The position numbers and the translations under genes were made by a program. This document shows positions 5,119 to 5,686 of a DNA stretch of 5,686 bases, one piece after another. The notes under the pieces were generated by a model, which saw nothing but the letters and a program-made list of their open reading frames with translations, was not told where the DNA came from and searched no databases. This DNA is from Planctomycetota bacterium (GTDB taxonomy: Bacteria; Planctomycetota; Planctomycetia; Planctomycetales; Planctomycetaceae): positions 1 to 5,686 of the forward strand of contig JAJRTM010000619.1 in the NCBI GenBank assembly GCA_024278285.1, given 5' to 3'. Positions within the stretch are counted from its first letter, which is position 1, and each line of letters begins with the position of its first letter.

Positions 5119-5686
5119 TTAAAGTGACATCAGGTACTTCAACAGTTCAATTTTCTGACGCTCGTTAAGTGTTTTCAGGAGTGATTCGGGCATAAACGAA
5201 TTTTTTGAGATATTGATCTCTTCAATATCGTCCCTGGCAATGGTCACACTGTTGGTTGCGGTACGAATGGTGATTGCCGAATCGGTTTCTTTTTCAACCA
5301 ATCCGGTGATGACACGCCCTTCAACGGTTAAAATAATACGGGCTTGAAAATCACTGCCGATCACAGCATTTGGATCAATAATGTTCTCTACGATATAATC
5401 AACTCCTTTCGAGCCACTGCCGGCAAGTTTCGGTGCGATACGTATGTTTTGCTTACCCGGTTGATGGCAGGCTGCACATAACTTAGTAAAATGTTCTGCT
5501 CCTTTACGAGCATCGAATGCCCATAACGGTGCGGCTTTGTACGCTTTTGCCAGTTTTGCCATTTCCGCTTTTCGCTCCTGTGAAGATTGGCTGAGTCGCC
5601 CCCATTGTTCTTCAAGCATTTTATTCAGAGAGGCATCATTCAGGTTTGACATCTGACGAGCGTAGTAGGCGGTCAGACGGTTTTTC
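5119..5686 (-). CDS. c-type cytochrome, C-terminal heme-binding domain (TIGR02603 type), 5' end outside window
   Basis: The frame is open to the right edge of the window. The Met codon at 5652 is internal, because the eleven codons before it (KNRLTAYYARQ) continue the family's usual helix ahead of the heme domain. Numbering from that Met: a charged helical linker, LNDASLNKMLEEQWGRLSQS (4-23); heme attachment CAACH (59-63, bases 5478-5464); APKLAGSG (73-80); the YIVENIIDPNAVIG block (86-99); a beta-rich segment (104-140); DDIEEINIS (141-149); and SFMPESLL (152-159), where Met154 is the likely distal heme ligand. This matches the Planctomycetes/Verrucomicrobia heme domain found at the end of large exported proteins, often after PVC-type dehydrogenase (TIGR02604) and HEAT-like parts. 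It would act in electron transfer outside the cytoplasm. The dehydrogenase half, if present, lies to the right. The gap to the next minus-strand gene is 184 bases. Confidence 0.87.
   Translation of the reverse strand, partial: KNRLTAYYARQMSNLNDASLNKMLEEQWGRLSQSSQERKAEMAKLAKAYKAAPLWAFDARKGAEHFTKLCAACHQPGKQNIRIAPKLAGSGSKGVDYIVENIIDPNAVIGSDFQARIILTVEGRVITGLVEKETDSAITIRTATNSVTIARDDIEEINISKNSFMPESLLKTLNERQKIELLKYLMSL

Noticed and set aside
5093..5120. Hairpin over the cytochrome gene stop on the minus strand
   Set aside because: The AAG-a-CCAG / CTGG-CTT pairing has a bulge and a 13-base loop, and it is not followed by a T-run; too weak to call a terminator.

Overview
The window looks like chromosomal DNA from a planctomycete. 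This rests on family-level clues rather than a database search: the cytochrome c domain at the right edge has the layout of the 'putative heme-binding domain, Pirellula/Verrucomicrobium type' (TIGR02603), the neighbouring secreted beta-propeller starts its mature part with the WxQWRGPxRDG motif common in Planctomycetes, and the non-coding gaps are rich in palindromic repeats. Base composition is moderate and no gene stands out as foreign.

Layout, left to right. (1) Positions 1-216, + strand: the 3' end of a probable shikimate kinase gene. (2) 360-1565, +: a complete gene of the archaeal-type cofactor-independent phosphoglycerate mutase family; its bacterial branch has also been proposed to act as a homoserine kinase. 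(3) 1566-2269: about 700 bases without a convincing gene, packed with repeats. At its centre are two nearly identical GTAG-headed palindromes facing each other (1788-1812 and 1915-1939), a REP/BIME-like element, flanked by a degenerate duplicated sequence. (4) 2270-3586, +: a multi-membrane-span glycosyltransferase of the PMT/ArnT type, bracketed by two copies of a composite direct repeat (2083-2192 and 3545-3641); the second copy supplies the gene's last codons. (5) 3654-4934, -: a secreted PQQ-like beta-propeller protein, convergent with the glycosyltransferase. (6) 5119-5686, -: the C-terminal part of a large c-type cytochrome protein that continues beyond the window.

Functionally the left pair belongs to central or amino-acid metabolism (aromatic amino acids; glycolysis or threonine), the middle gene to envelope glycosylation, and the right pair to extracytoplasmic, probably redox-related, proteins. 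The window shows no single dedicated pathway, no tRNA or rRNA, no CRISPR array and no transposase gene. The most unusual content is the repeat architecture: the REP-like inverted pair and the direct repeats around the glycosyltransferase gene.
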